DNA of 64,000 bases from Aphrophora alni. Lineage: Eukaryota; Arthropoda; Insecta; Hemiptera; Aphrophoridae. Of the stretch, positions 54,301 through 63,359 are shown in pieces (the stretch's first letter is position 1; the number at the start of each line of letters is the position of its first letter). A program made the translations under genes and the position numbers. The DNA lies in the NCBI GenBank assembly GCA_963513935.1, contig OY740767.1, forward strand, positions 82,448,060 through 82,512,059, in the 5' to 3' direction. The notes under the pieces are model-generated. The model ran no database searches and had not been told where the DNA came from. It saw only the letters and a list, made by a program, of their open reading frames with translations.

Positions 54301-57300
54301 GTTACACATCCAGTGTTAAATTAAAGCAGTTTTCCAACAATGCAAAGTAGCAACTGATTGATAAATACATTACATTACAGTTTTTACACATGACAGGCCG
54401 TAGCCCCGTAACAGCTGTATTTAGAGAAAAATATCAAAGAACAAAAGTGTCATAAAATAGTATGTTCTATCAAGAAATGTAATAAAAATATAGTGTTTGT
54501 ATTTAAAAAATAAAGATTGTGCCCATATTGGAAAAATGGTGAAGACTAAAAATATGGCAACACCGTAATTTTAATGTATGTATAAATCCAGGGAAGCTTC
54601 CCAATTTAAAGTTTTTTGAGAAACTGATAGTTTTTGAGATCCCAATGGTGGCCATCATGAGTTGATCACCCTGTATAATTTATCTATTTTAATCTGTTTA
54701 CGTTGACAACCTGATCCAGTACTCAGATGACACAACCCAGCTTTGTCTGGATTTAGGTTACATGTGGTACTGGTTGTGATAATCATCCTTTGGCTGTAAC
54801 AAAATTTATATCTCTTCTGTTTTGTTTTGTTCTTCTGGTCATGCTCTTTTAACTTAGTGACATGACTATTACTGTTGGTAACCTCCTTGGTGTGGGATTT
54901 TTGAGGCCATCTCTTACTGTGGTTTTAATACCTTTATTTCTAGACAGAAATTATACAAAAGCATAATTTTAGTTGAAGTTGTTACAGAGAGAATGTGAGT
55001 GTAGCAGGAGTATTTGAAGGGTGTGAATATGTCTCTTTATAGTACCAGATAGTTTTTCCTTCAGGAGTAGTAAGAGAGCATTTGATCTGCTGTATAAACA
55101 CCTTTCATAAAAAGATTTTATTTTATTATGGGAAGTGGCATTTTACATGTGCACCTTGTTTTGTCGATTCAATCTACCATCTTATTAAGGAATTCAGAGA
55201 AAATGTATGTATTTTCTTATCCATCCATTTCCTAACCATGATACTTTCACCATAGTTAGCTATAGTCTTGACTACTTGTGCTGCATTTAAAAAAATAAAA
55301 ACAAAGAGGGTTCCTGTACAGTATATTTTTTGGGATAAAAGTTTAGCAGTGAGTGAATAACTTATTATACAAATTTTCCATATTGTCTAAATGGCCATTA
55401 CCCAATTTCACCTTCTTGATATTCATAACTACTTTTTTTTAGTAATCTCAATCCCCTTGCTCGTCACCGACTCTACATTACACCATAAACTTCAGAAGTG
55501 AACCTTCATGGGTAACCTTTAAACAAATTATTTGTGTTGTTTTTCTTTTTGTGTTGCTTGAGAAAGAGACTCCTCCTCCAAAGAACCATTGCCTTATCCA
55601 ATGTGGCAGTTAATAGCTCTTTGTGGATAGAATGTACAATAGTGTGGATATTACTAAGGAAGTGGCATACTACCATAAGTCTAACGTTTCCAATTGATCC
55701 AATGGAAGTTTTTCTAAGCAAGCACTTGTTTGGGAGTGCTTACTAGACCAAAATATGGCAACCTTTGAATCTGGTACATTGATGTGAGCTTGATCTTTTT
55801 GATATAATTAAAAATAATTAGATTTGATTGTTGGAGGACTTTCTTACAGCCCTGTAATAATGTATTTCATTGTCTACTTAATTTTATCATTATTAACTCG
55901 TTGATGGTCACTTTATAGCCCTGTTAATGTTGTGGTTTCTTATAACTAGGATTAGTGTTGTTAAATCTTCTATGTTATTGTTAATTAATTTGTAGTTTGA
56001 TTGTTTAGTATTTTGTTAAGGATTTGTTTAGTCGATGATGAGTCCAGTGGTTTTTTGCCAATATCAAAAACCAAATCTGGATTTAAATTATTTTGTGAAT
56101 CATAATTTTGTTTAAATTATAAACAGCTATATACAAAATTGGTGTTCTTGCCAATTATAGTTTTAGTCTTAAAATAGGAGTTGAGTGTTTCTAGAATTTA
56201 GAAATGAGGAAAATATAATTTATGATTTTAATATAAAGTAACACAATAACTTTAATTATATTCTATTATTGTAAGATTACTTTTATAACAGTCAAAATAT
56301 AATTAAAACTATTATTATATATTGGAACATTATTTTAACTGCCAGGTCTTCATATTTAGTGATTATTCATTACATGTACACTTCAACGCTCCAGACTAAT
56401 TAAAAGATTGTTATCACTTTTACTAGTGCACTGAGCTATCTTGGTCCATTTCTGCTTGAATACACAACTTTTATTCTTGTCTGCTTGTTCATATTTTGTT
56501 ACAATTAGGGTAAAAAATTATTGATAATTAAACATGTTTAATACTGCCATACACTTACTATAGAAAGGCACTTGGAGAGAGAAAGTATAATACAAATGTA
56601 TATTCTATTACAATTCTTAACCTCAATTTTGTTTTTCACAATTATTATACATTCTAAGATGAATGAAATATACATATTTTAAATATAATTAAATTAAGGT
56701 ATATCACAATTTTTAATTGTTTTATATTCTGATTGAAATAATTTAATAAAAGGGGGAACTACTTTTGCTAACTAATTACCACACGTTGGTGCACCAATTG
56801 AAATAATTCAATAAAAAATAAATATTTATATTTATAAAAGTACAAACATTTGGAATAATTAATAGAAGAATAAAGTTTGTGTATTTGATGTTATTGGGCG
56901 CCAGGTAATGCTCATTACCAAATTTAATGAATTTAATTATAAAATTTAATTTACAGTCTCTCGAGGTCAAAGGTTCTTTTTAAGATGTACTTTGCAATAG
57001 GCGATAATTAAGAAATTCAAAATCTTGTTCTGCTGAAATTGTACACAAAATATTTATTAGGATAATATTTCATATTACAAAAATCAGAAACATAAATGAT
57101 CATATATTCTACTTTAAAATATTAGTTAAATCTTTTATATAAGTCAACTTCTTTATATTGAAATCAAAATGTTACTTTTTCTGTATATCTGACTTAACAT
57201 TATAATGTTGCAACAAAAAGAATTTTAATGATTTAAAAAGAAATATTCTGTGTCTCAAAAGGAGACTTATTTATATAAAAAAATTAATTATTTTGAATTT

Positions 57301-59266
57301 ATTTTGAAAAATATAAAAACACAAATACATCCATTAAAAATCATAATTCATTCATAATACACATAACTAAATTGATAAATTGTTTATGATGTCTATACCA
57401 CGACATCTAATATATAAAAAAAAAATTCGTAGAAGTGAATCCCATTCCTCTGTGATTCCAGGAATGCCTCCAAACAGTAGATCCTCCAATGCTCACGCAG
57501 GCTCCAATTTCTGATACACACCGACATGAAAATCCCTTATAAAGATTTGAATAAATATTCATTATATATTAAAACAGTTCTGCATTGTTCATTTTGAAAA
57601 TCATAGAAAACTTGGAAGTAACACTTCTCTAATTATTCTGAACAAAACATTTTTTATGTTGACTCGCACAATACGTCTTAATTATTTCAAAAGTTCTCTG
57701 TCCACTCTTATTAATGTCCGAACAGAAAACTAAATATCTTTATATGTTTCCACACTCAGTTCTACACTCACACACATGTTCAAATTCCACCTTTCATTGT
57801 TCTACTAAAACCTCAATCACATCACATACGTCTTACCAGGATGAAGGTTCCTGGCCTGAAGTGTTATTAATGTCCGAAAACAAAAATACTTATTTTTTAT
57901 ATGTTTTTTACACTCTGTTCTTAACTCAAACACATGTTTAAATTTTACTTTTCATTGTTCTACTAAAACTTCAATCATATCACATACGTCCTACTAGGAT
58001 GAACATTCCTGGCCAACTCTACTGTTTCTTTTTAATGTCCGAAAACAAAATTACACATCTTTATATGTTTCCACTCAGTTCTTCACTCAAACACACGTTT
58101 AAATTTTACTTTTCTTTGTTCTACTAAAATTTTAATCACATCACATACGTCTTACCAGATTGAACATTCCTTGCCAACTGAACTGTTTCTTTCCCTCTCA
58201 AACCTAAGCGTCCTTTTACAGATCTACTAACACAGCATATTTCATTTAATTAAGTTCATGTACGCACTTATATAAAAATATGCCAAAATATTGATTATAA
58301 ATTCATTCTAAACCTATTTATATTACAATATTATCTTCTTGGATGTTTTTAGTCAAAAATTTACAGCTTTTAAATTGATTTACAGCATTTCCCAAAAGCT
58401 CTAACAACCAATCAAAATCTTTGACCTATTTGTGCTTGGTCCAATCACATGTCTTCATTAAAACTGTACAATATTCAAATATTTCATATATTACATGATG
58501 CCAGGTGTCTCCCAACACATTATAATATATTATTTAATTTGTATTAGTATTTGTTACTGTAAAGAAAATCAGTAACATTAATCATTCACAGTTTATCTCT
58601 TTGTTTATTTATAACTATATATACAGTTAAAAAATAATAATTATCGGCTGTGAGCACATTTGTGGCGATTGTTTTATAATTTTCATTAAAGTATCTAATT
58701 TAAGGAAAATTACAATTTTTAAACAATATTTTACTATAAATTTAAAACGTAATGCTAAAAAAAACTGTTTGATAATAAATATTTAAAAGAAAAGGAACAT
58801 TAATTTGTTTTTGAAGTGTGTTAAACATAATTTGAAGGGGGAGGAGGGGGGGTATGCTTAAATATGAGTTGATTACATTTTGATTTTTAGCTATATTTGG
58901 TTGATTTTAGTTCAAGAAAAGATGTTTTTAAAGAAGGATTAAATAATATCTTATATTAATAACCTTTCTTATATTTTGTTTATCGTAGAAGAAATAAAAT
59001 TCAACATTTTTAAACACATCACAACATACTATTTTGATATGGTATACACATTTTTTATATATAATATGTAGTTGTTTTTTCACTGTTAATGATATATTAT
59101 TTCGTTTAATTTTTTACTTTGTAAATTTGTTTTTTGTAATTTTCATTCAGGTACACTAATTACAAGTCGAGGGCCAGGCACAGCATTTGATTTTGCATTG
59201 AAACTAGTAGAAGTACTTACTGACAAAGATAATATGGGAAGTGTCAAGAAAGGAATGCTGTTGTAG
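34170..59266 (+). CDS. DJ-1: DJ-1/PARK7 homologue A (five coding exons)
   Basis: Exons 34170-34400, 43870-44031, 47262-47331, 50354-50473 and 59151-59266 join in phase with GT-AG introns; the product is 232 residues from 34170 or 185 from the ATG at 34311 (human DJ-1: 189). The core is typical: [16 protein letters not shown] (catalytic Glu18 equivalent), [20 protein letters not shown], the nucleophile elbow VAAICA (Cys106 equivalent), PTALKAHGI and [15 protein letters not shown]. Family members are cytosolic and mitochondrial oxidative-stress proteins reported to act as chaperone, glyoxalase or deglycase. The optional N-terminal 47 residues are basic and hydrophobic, like a mitochondrial presequence. 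The gene spans 25 kb because its introns are full of transposons. All key residues are kept except human His126, which is tyrosine. Confidence 0.93.
34401..34769 (+). other. Start of intron 1 of DJ-1 A
   Basis: Non-coding, AT-rich; nothing recognised before the fold-back repeat. Confidence 0.5.
35177..35242. repeat. (TA)n microsatellite
   Basis: TA run with a short CACACA interruption, inside the fold-back loop. Confidence 0.95.
35303..35370. repeat. Two (TAA)n microsatellites
   Basis: TAA runs at about 35303-35321 and 35350-35369, separated by about 28 bases. Confidence 0.9.
36245..36740. repeat. Diverged direct duplication of about 200 bases
   Basis: Blocks at about 36265-36450 and 36563-36740 share CTCTGCTTGA, CTTTAAAATGAT, AACCTATGCTTA and the GCATCCCC/CCATCCCC-AATT/TATT-AGA/GGA order, about 300 bases apart. 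Antisense open frames over the second block continue toward the integrase-like piece at 36757, so both may derive from an LTR element. Confidence 0.5.
36757..36945 (-). pseudogene. Ty3/gypsy-type integrase C-terminal scrap
   Basis: The minus strand reads [20 protein letters not shown], then WQKG, which matches the small domain near the end of gypsy-type integrases (F-x-VGD-x-V-x-ARDYR...W-x-x-G). Only about 60 residues remain, in intron 1 of DJ-1 A. No LTR or RT was recognised beside it. Confidence 0.55.
36960..38000. other. Intron 1 of DJ-1 A, no feature recognised
   Basis: AT-rich DNA with short A-runs; no coding domain seen. Confidence 0.5.
38010..38620 (-). mobile_element. Head-plus-tail LINE remnant (RTE-like), internally deleted
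   Basis: This GC-richer island reads on the minus strand. Near 38350-38330 there is [12 protein letters not shown], like the first strand of an apurinic-type endonuclease, and near 38160-38040 there is [10 protein letters not shown], followed in another frame by [11 protein letters not shown], like the very end of an RTE-type RT. Nearly the whole endonuclease and RT between them are missing. The leading 38620-38480 segment has the conserved non-coding look of a LINE 5' end. Confidence 0.5.
38819..41394 (+). mobile_element. piggyBac element 2 with both termini and TTAA duplications (2576 bp)
   Basis: TTAA at 38815-38818 is followed by CACTTTAACCGAAACA; the exact reverse complement TGTTTCGGTTAAAGTG ends at 41394 and is followed by TTAA (41395-41398). 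This gives 16-bp perfect terminal repeats with the TTAA duplication that defines piggyBac. Subterminal CCGGTCATTTTGA blocks also occur inverted near each end. It carries a transposase pseudogene. Confidence 0.92.
39182..41160 (+). pseudogene. piggyBac transposase 2, one frameshift and one stop
   Basis: The first part (39182-39781) opens at a TTG; the first in-frame ATG is at 39302. It has the acidic N terminus ([17 protein letters not shown]). The frame shifts near 39755 and a TGA stands at 39853-39855. The second part (39892-41160) is open for 422 residues: [24 protein letters not shown] (catalytic D), [11 protein letters not shown] (second D), [20 protein letters not shown] (third D) and a cysteine-rich C terminus ([20 protein letters not shown]) like piggyBac's DNA-binding tail. 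Few lesions and perfect ends point to recent inactivation. Confidence 0.88.
41480..42110 (+). pseudogene. Jockey/CR1-type LINE RT C-terminal remnant
   Basis: Plus-strand pieces read [10 protein letters not shown] (the YADD-type catalytic motif), then a TIR-like insertion, then [23 protein letters not shown], and further LQKKSSK/LQKRVVRLI with [12 protein letters not shown], the thumb and tail pattern of Jockey/CR1-type RTs. Stops and frame changes throughout. It starts about 85 bases after piggyBac 2. Confidence 0.75.
41549..41571 (+). repeat. Stray copy of the piggyBac 2 terminal repeat
   Basis: GTGTTTCGGTTAAAGTGTTA and the following AAGC repeat the piggyBac 2 right end and its flank (41378-41401), but here inside the LINE RT directly after the VDDTTL motif, with no element attached. 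Confidence 0.8.
42111..43869. other. End of intron 1 of DJ-1 A
   Basis: AT-rich, no coding domain. A short hairpin (ATGATCAATGTTTT paired with AAAACATGATCAAT) lies near 42283-42325. Confidence 0.45.
43870..44031 (+). CDS. DJ-1: DJ-1 A, coding exon 2
   Basis: 162 nt, phase 0 at both ends, acceptor TTTTCTAG, donor GTATAA. Encodes [10 protein letters not shown] through [13 protein letters not shown], the family's second strand and glycine loop. Cys46 equivalent kept (VTCSRQ); Cys53 is methionine. Confidence 0.95.
44325..44400 (+). repeat. tRNA-derived SINE head
   Basis: TAGTGGTTAGCA resembles an RNA polymerase III A box, and GGGTTCAATTCC at about 44367 is a good B box at the right spacing. The folding arms are poor, so it is a SINE head rather than a tRNA gene. 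It introduces the repeat block that follows. Confidence 0.6.
44514..44610. repeat. Dispersed repeat, copy 1
   Basis: CGCAATAAATAAAATACCGT and the following bases through ATCATGCAAAAAA match 52205-52285 with about eight differences. Confidence 0.7.
44559..45008 (+). CDS. Hypothetical 149-residue ORF inside a repeat
   Basis: A true ATG and an open frame of 149 residues, basic, with no domain I recognise. It starts inside the dispersed repeat of 44514-44610 and lies in intron 2 of DJ-1 A. No splice or translation signal supports it. It may be chance coding in a non-autonomous repeat. Confidence 0.2.
   Translation: MRNHAKKIPQNVINNIPKIGEVRLFFMRKIVNLNSALFRKTRRHFSRYDYNSIYLSFKSTKTLFYRSHVSLSNRRLQIFLHLTDPEITNLTTRNSFGIRCTLRNDEILFHVRKMTCSLQYVVGEISFYKLVPLDIGKYLLRRFCFDVQT
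45009..47261. other. Intron 2 of DJ-1 A, later part
   Basis: AT-rich; no gene or transposon domain seen. Confidence 0.5.
47262..47331 (+). CDS. DJ-1: DJ-1 A, coding exon 3 (nucleophile cysteine)
   Basis: 70 nt, ends in phase 1. [20 protein letters not shown] is followed by ICA, with the catalytic cysteine. Donor GTATAT is the first unit of a TA microsatellite. Confidence 0.95.
47332..47384. repeat. (TA)n microsatellite beginning at the splice donor
   Basis: After the exon's last G, GTATATATA... runs for about 26 TA units, so the 5' splice site is part of the repeat. Confidence 0.95.
47890..49675 (-). pseudogene. piggyBac transposase 3, decayed, with one terminal repeat
   Basis: The right end CCCTTTTGAGATCATCTAAC (read inward from 49675) is followed outward by TTAA (49676-49679), a normal piggyBac edge. 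Inward on the minus strand: an acidic N terminus with [11 protein letters not shown] near 49060, [15 protein letters not shown] and [13 protein letters not shown] (48640-48480), DESLIGIR near 48345, [15 protein letters not shown] pieces near 48250 and [13 protein letters not shown] near 48020. Many stops and frame changes. The left end with its TTAA was not found. It lies in intron 3 of DJ-1 A. Confidence 0.75.
50354..50473 (+). CDS. DJ-1: DJ-1 A, coding exon 4
   Basis: 120 nt with split codons at both ends, acceptor TTTTTAG, donor [26 protein letters not shown] follows the cysteine elbow; tyrosine replaces human His126. Confidence 0.95.
50474..52194. other. Intron 4 of DJ-1 A, first part
   Basis: Non-coding, with a G-run at 51091-51105 and a TA run at 51349-51396. 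A short hairpin (AAGCGTGTTTAA/AAAACACGCTT) lies near 50774-50805. No domain recognised. Confidence 0.5.
51349..51396. repeat. (TA)n microsatellite
   Basis: About 24 TA units after a TAA-rich lead. Confidence 0.95.
52198..52300. repeat. Dispersed repeat, copy 2
   Basis: CACAATAAATAAAATACTGT and following bases match 44514-44600 in the same orientation. Confidence 0.7.
52884..54507 (-). mobile_element. mariner-like transposon with long inverted ends
   Basis: About 52884-53030 and 54370-54507 are inverted copies of each other: both have TTTAAATACAAACAC/ACT, then ATATTTTTATTACATTT, TATTTTATGACACTTTT and, at the inner end, TGTCATGTGTAAAAACT. The left copy has extra bases near 52917. The ends are far longer than the usual 20-30 bases of mariner. 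They enclose a transposase pseudogene on the minus strand. Exact outer ends and TA duplications were not resolved. Confidence 0.65.
53159..54199 (-). pseudogene. mariner-like transposase, decayed
   Basis: On the minus strand: [13 protein letters not shown] and [18 protein letters not shown] (helix-turn-helix start, 54199-54050), then [11 protein letters not shown] near 53930, [13 protein letters not shown] sequence, WLKENW near 53690, then [20 protein letters not shown] (53617-53550), [10 protein letters not shown], a [24 protein letters not shown] block near 53400-53340 and an end at about 53159. This order matches insect mariner-type transposases whose last acidic residue follows the SPDLTPLDFFLWG block. 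Frame changes and stops throughout. Confidence 0.75.
54508..57712. other. Intron 4 of DJ-1 A, middle part
   Basis: AT-rich. The sequence near 54610-54675, ending GATCACCCTGTATAA, looks like a transposon end. A frame near 54700 with [11 protein letters not shown] hints at a tiny RT scrap but is too short to call. Nothing else recognised. Confidence 0.4.
57713..58200. repeat. Three-unit tandem repeat (about 156-165 bp each)
   Basis: Units start at 57713, 57869 and 58034, each opening AATGTCCGAA and containing TTGTTCTACTAAAA, CATATCACATACGTC-like and GGATGAA/GATTGAAC blocks in the same order. They are diverged by roughly 15-20%. No open frame runs through all units. Confidence 0.85.
58201..59150. 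other. End of intron 4 of DJ-1 A
   Basis: AT-rich, no feature recognised. Confidence 0.5.
59151..59266 (+). CDS. DJ-1: DJ-1 A, coding exon 5
   Basis: Follows a TTTTCATTCAG acceptor; [20 protein letters not shown] is the conserved last block. Stop TAG at 59264-59266. An ATTAAA at 59443-59448 could serve as polyadenylation signal. Confidence 0.95.
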
Positions 59267-60179
59267 AAGATTTATCTCTATTGATATTGAAGGGAAAATT
59301 ATATAAAATTTGGTTAGGAAATCTGTGATATGGTTACAATTAGCTGTAATAACTTTTTGGTGTATAAACAAACAAATATTGTAAATTGTAATTATATGTA
59401 ATATAAATTGGTTATATAATATGTGAAACAATACAGTCTATAATTAAATTATTTAAATTTTTGTAGGTTCAATTTATCTTCCTTATCACATTGTGAACGA
59501 GGCATCTCCCATATGTTATACCCCATGTGGATAGTTGTTTTTGGTTTAATACGTTTTATTGTGTAAAGGTTCTATTTTTATAGGTTTTGTTTTTTTCAAT
59601 TGATTTAAAAAAATTGCATTGTGATTAAAAGAAATTTATTTTATGGTATATTAGCCTGAGTCAACCATATTCTTTTTTTCTTTCTTTTTGTCATTAGACT
59701 TGTTGTTGGTTAAAATATACAAGTTGATTCAAAGTTGCAATATTTCGGAGCTAAAAATAAGATAAACAAGTTTAAAAAAATGTAAACAGTGGTCTGGAAT
59801 AGAAGTAAATAAGATATTGAGTAAAGATTTGGTATACACCTTATTTATGTAACATTTTACCACATTTTTTACATACATTTATGTAACATTTTTTAGTATC
59901 AGAAAAACCAAGAGTATTTTTTAGACATTTGAAATGTTTAATGTTGAATATCTCAAAAATCTTTGACATTGCAAAATATTTACATGAATCTAAAGATATT
60001 CCCCTTTTCATGAATTGATTTTATATATTTTTGTAGGTCAAAGGAGTTATCAACAAAAAACTAATAACATGATTTATTTGTAATCTTCAACACTTTTCTA
60101 ATTATTAGACATTTTTGAATAATGAGAAAAAGTTAATTATTGTCTCAATCTAGTTGGTGAGAACAAATTCATTTCTTGG
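59267..60179. other. 3' flank of DJ-1 A
   Basis: Presumed 3' UTR to about 59465, then AT-rich DNA with no recognised gene. Confidence 0.5.
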
Positions 60180-60254
60180 ATGTATTTTTATCGATTCTGC
60201 TACAAATTTCTTGATATTTTTTTGAAGTATTTAAGATTTATTCATGTAGTTCAA

Positions 60255-60699
60255 TTATTGTATTGCAATCATGTATACTCAAAGATAGATACAATTAAAA
60301 CTGATTTGTATAGCCTCATTAAAATTTATAATCCTAGATATAAGACGTACGAAATAGATATTATAATGGAAAAACGAGGTCACAATGTATTGTGGTTACC
60401 CCCTTATCACCCAGACCTTAATCCAATCGAGATGGTATGGAGTTCACTTAAAGACCATTTTGGCAAATATAATGTCAATTATAATTTCAATGATGTAAAT
60501 GAATGTTTAATGCTAACGATTGGAAATCTCGCTGCAAACATGTGATGAAAATTGAAAATGAACTGAGGGAAAAGGAGCATCTCATAGATGAAGCTATCGA
60601 TTCTATAATTATTAATTTGATTGATGATGATTATAGTGATTGTGATACGGAAGAAAATTCTTCTGATATTGATGTTAGTGGAATTGAAGAGTTAACTTA
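60255..60699 (+). pseudogene. Tc1/mariner (IS630-type) transposase C-terminal remnant
   Basis: The frame from about 60255 reads LYSLIKIYNPRYKTYEID, GHNVLWLPPYHPDLNPIEMV and WSSLKDHFGKY, the region carrying the last catalytic glutamate (PIE). After a frame change near 60510 the usual ending follows: NDWKSRCKHVMKIENELREK and an acidic tail (DDDYSDCDTEENSSD, then GIEEL) to the stop near 60699. The first two catalytic residues lie upstream and were not found. It is a different family from the mariner at 52884. Confidence 0.8.
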
Positions 60700-61482
60700 A
60701 TATTAGTATTAACTTTAATTAATTCTCACTTTGATTAGCTATATTTTACACAATGATATTAAACTAACTTTCTGAAAAAGGGGAGTTTAATAATTTAATA
60801 GAAACTATTATTTTACATAAGGATATTATGTAAATTATTTTCATTATCTCATTATACACAAAATATATGGTCCTTTTGCTCAAACCACAAAGATATAATG
60901 TATATTGTATAATATATTTTTTGTAGGTATACTTTTGAAGAAAGTCAATGTGAAATCATAATCAATTCCACATAAATCAATGCAATACAATATTCAAAAT
61001 GATTTAATTTAATGTAACACAAGACAATACAACACAGCCAGTCCATCAGAACACAACACTGTGCAATTATTCAATGCAGGGTAACACAATTGGTTACAAT
61101 ACAAGGCAATTTAGTACAGACTCCTGTTCAGTACAATATAATACATCCAATGCAGTACAACACAGTCCAATGGGCAATGAAACACAGCATGCATCATTAA
61201 ATGTAATAGGAAAACAATTCACCTAAATAATATAAAATTAAGTAGAATATAACATAATTAAATTCAATTATAAATCACTAAATTATAACTTAATTCAATG
61301 TAATAAAATACAATAAAATTTGTTTCATATTATTACCTATAGTTATCATAAAACAATTCCAATTCTACAGATATGCATTTGCCATTTATGTTTTTCTCTT
61401 TTTTTCAAAAGCTGTTCCACAGATCACACTCTTTTTTTTTTTTTTTACATTTTCATTGAAATCTACTACTGCAAACAGTAAA
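60700..61482. other. Intergenic, no gene seen
   Basis: AT-rich with an irregular CAATACAA/CACAG-rich stretch around 60980-61190 that hints at short degenerate repeats. Confidence 0.45.
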
Positions 61483-63300
61483 TTAGTATGTAAGACCTTT
61501 TTCTTTTAAATTACAGAACACAGGGAAAGATGGGCATATGTGTTGTACAATTTTATTTATCAGCAATTTGGCATCATTATCTAATATATCTTGTTTATTT
61601 TGTCTATATAACACCTCACAGTACCAAATCAAGGGAAAAAATTCACTGCTTGGTTTCTTTAGATCATCCAAGTTTAAATTGTACAAATTAAATATATAAG
61701 TTTCATCACTGTGGTCTTAATTTAAAACTGTTTGCATTTTTATCACATACATTTTTTTTTTTTAACATTGCATTTGATGTACTAACCTATACTAAATATT
61801 TTTTTTTTCCATATGTCGTCAATTGTAAATCTTCCAACTGTACAATATGAAAACTGAATTCAGGAACTTTGCCATTAAAGGCAGAAACACAAATAGAAGA
61901 CATAACTAATGAAGAAGGAGGTAAACTAAAATAATTTGATGCCAAAAGGTCATTATCTTTTGCAGTTAATGTAGAAGATGTGGCAAATTCTTTGCAAGAG
62001 GACACAGTTGAGACATGAACTGTTTTAAAGTAGAAGTAGTTACAGTAATAGTATTCCTAACCTAACCATCCTCTTTTGGAATGTTCTGGAAAGTTTCTAC
62101 AAACCTGAAAAGATATTCGAACTTAGATTTAGTTTTTTCCAGTAATACGAACTTTGGAAATTTTAGAACAACATATTGAAAACCATTGTTCCAATAATTT
62201 AAAGAAATATGCTGTAGGTAATGATTTTAATTTCACAGCTAGTTCCGAGCTGCTACTGTTTTCATAGAAAATAAACTAACAGCTGAGCCAACATTCATTC
62301 TGTTAAAGTGACTTGTTTTCACATCATCTCCCTTAATGGTGCAAAAATCTTAATTCTTTATCTTTCTCCATTTCAGAATGCCTAAGTTGTACAATATATT
62401 TACCTGAGACAAAGTTACTTGGGAGATCTTCATTTTTTACAAGCGACTTTGGAAGATAAAAACCAACATTTAAGATAGTAATTTTCTTATTTTTAATTAA
62501 ATGTCATATATCTGGGACAACATGATGTTACTGTCCACAGTAAAGTGTATATTTCTTTTATTTTAATTACTTGTTACTTCGACACCAAAAGTGCTCCACA
62601 TAGCTCTATTATTATTTCCCGTACCTGATGAGAGACAAAACAAAGTCCACACAACTCTGCAAACTTTACACATTTTTCAATTACCTGATTGTGTAAGATC
62701 CTTTTGTTGATAGGCCAGTCACTTCACTGGATTAACCTGTTTCCAGGCAGTTTTCACACCCATAATTAGTATTACAGTGATGTGGTTTACTATTGTTTGA
62801 GAGTCACCAAGTGTAATGTTTCCACAAAATGAATTTTTATATTTATCAAATTCAATTGATCTACTCACCTCCAAATCAATTGACATAGTACAGACACTGT
62901 CTAAAGGATCAAGACTTTGTAGTACGCGTTTTAGAACTTCAAAAGAGTTTCAAAAACACCAAATATCATTTCTAAGTTCCTGAGTCTCTTATTCAGAGTA
63001 CTGTATGATAGCAATGGATAGCAAGAAATTGGTTTCACTACTCCATGTTGTAGGTTTGGTTTTTAGAACAGAAATCTTTTCTTCGGCGAGGAAACTTCTC
63101 ATTAATCCATTCTGTTGTTCCAGTTGACATTTTAATGATTTGATCTCTTCTTGTAACTTTATTTTTTAAACAATCTTTTCTTCATTTGATAAGCAGCTTT
63201 CATTGCATAATTAACCTTAAACATAGCCTCAGATTTTTTACCTTGACTATTTGAAACCTGAAAAAGTAAAATATTTATAAGTAATGAAAAATTCCACATA
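61483..63300 (-). pseudogene. P-element/THAP9-like transposase, decayed
   Basis: Right to left on the minus strand, across many frame breaks: a coiled start (EAMFKVNYAMKAAYQMKK, 63230-63170), SLKCQLEQQNGLMRSFLAEE (near 63120), CTMSIDLEVSRSI near 62880, ILIMGVKTAWKQVN near 62750, FYLPKSLVKNEDLPSNFVSG near 62440, then HFNRMNVGSAVSLFSMKT near 62290, SLPTAYFFKLLEQWFSI near 62210 and a C-terminal frame 61686-61483 (LKKPSSEFFPLIWYCEVLY). The block order, especially LPSN-VS...HF-x-RMNV, fits P-element and THAP9 transposases. The N-terminal THAP zinc finger is not seen. Confidence 0.65.
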
Positions 63301-63359
63301 AACAGTAGCAGGTCGTGGTACACCATACCCAATATTTTGTTGTTGCTAAAATTCACAAA

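Noticed and set aside
55506..55746. Overlapping 70-residue frames on both strands
   Set aside because: No domain, no splice or start support, complementary frames of the same DNA.
57713..58200. CRISPR-like array
   Set aside because: Three diverged units of about 160 bases without short identical repeats, in an intron of a eukaryotic gene.
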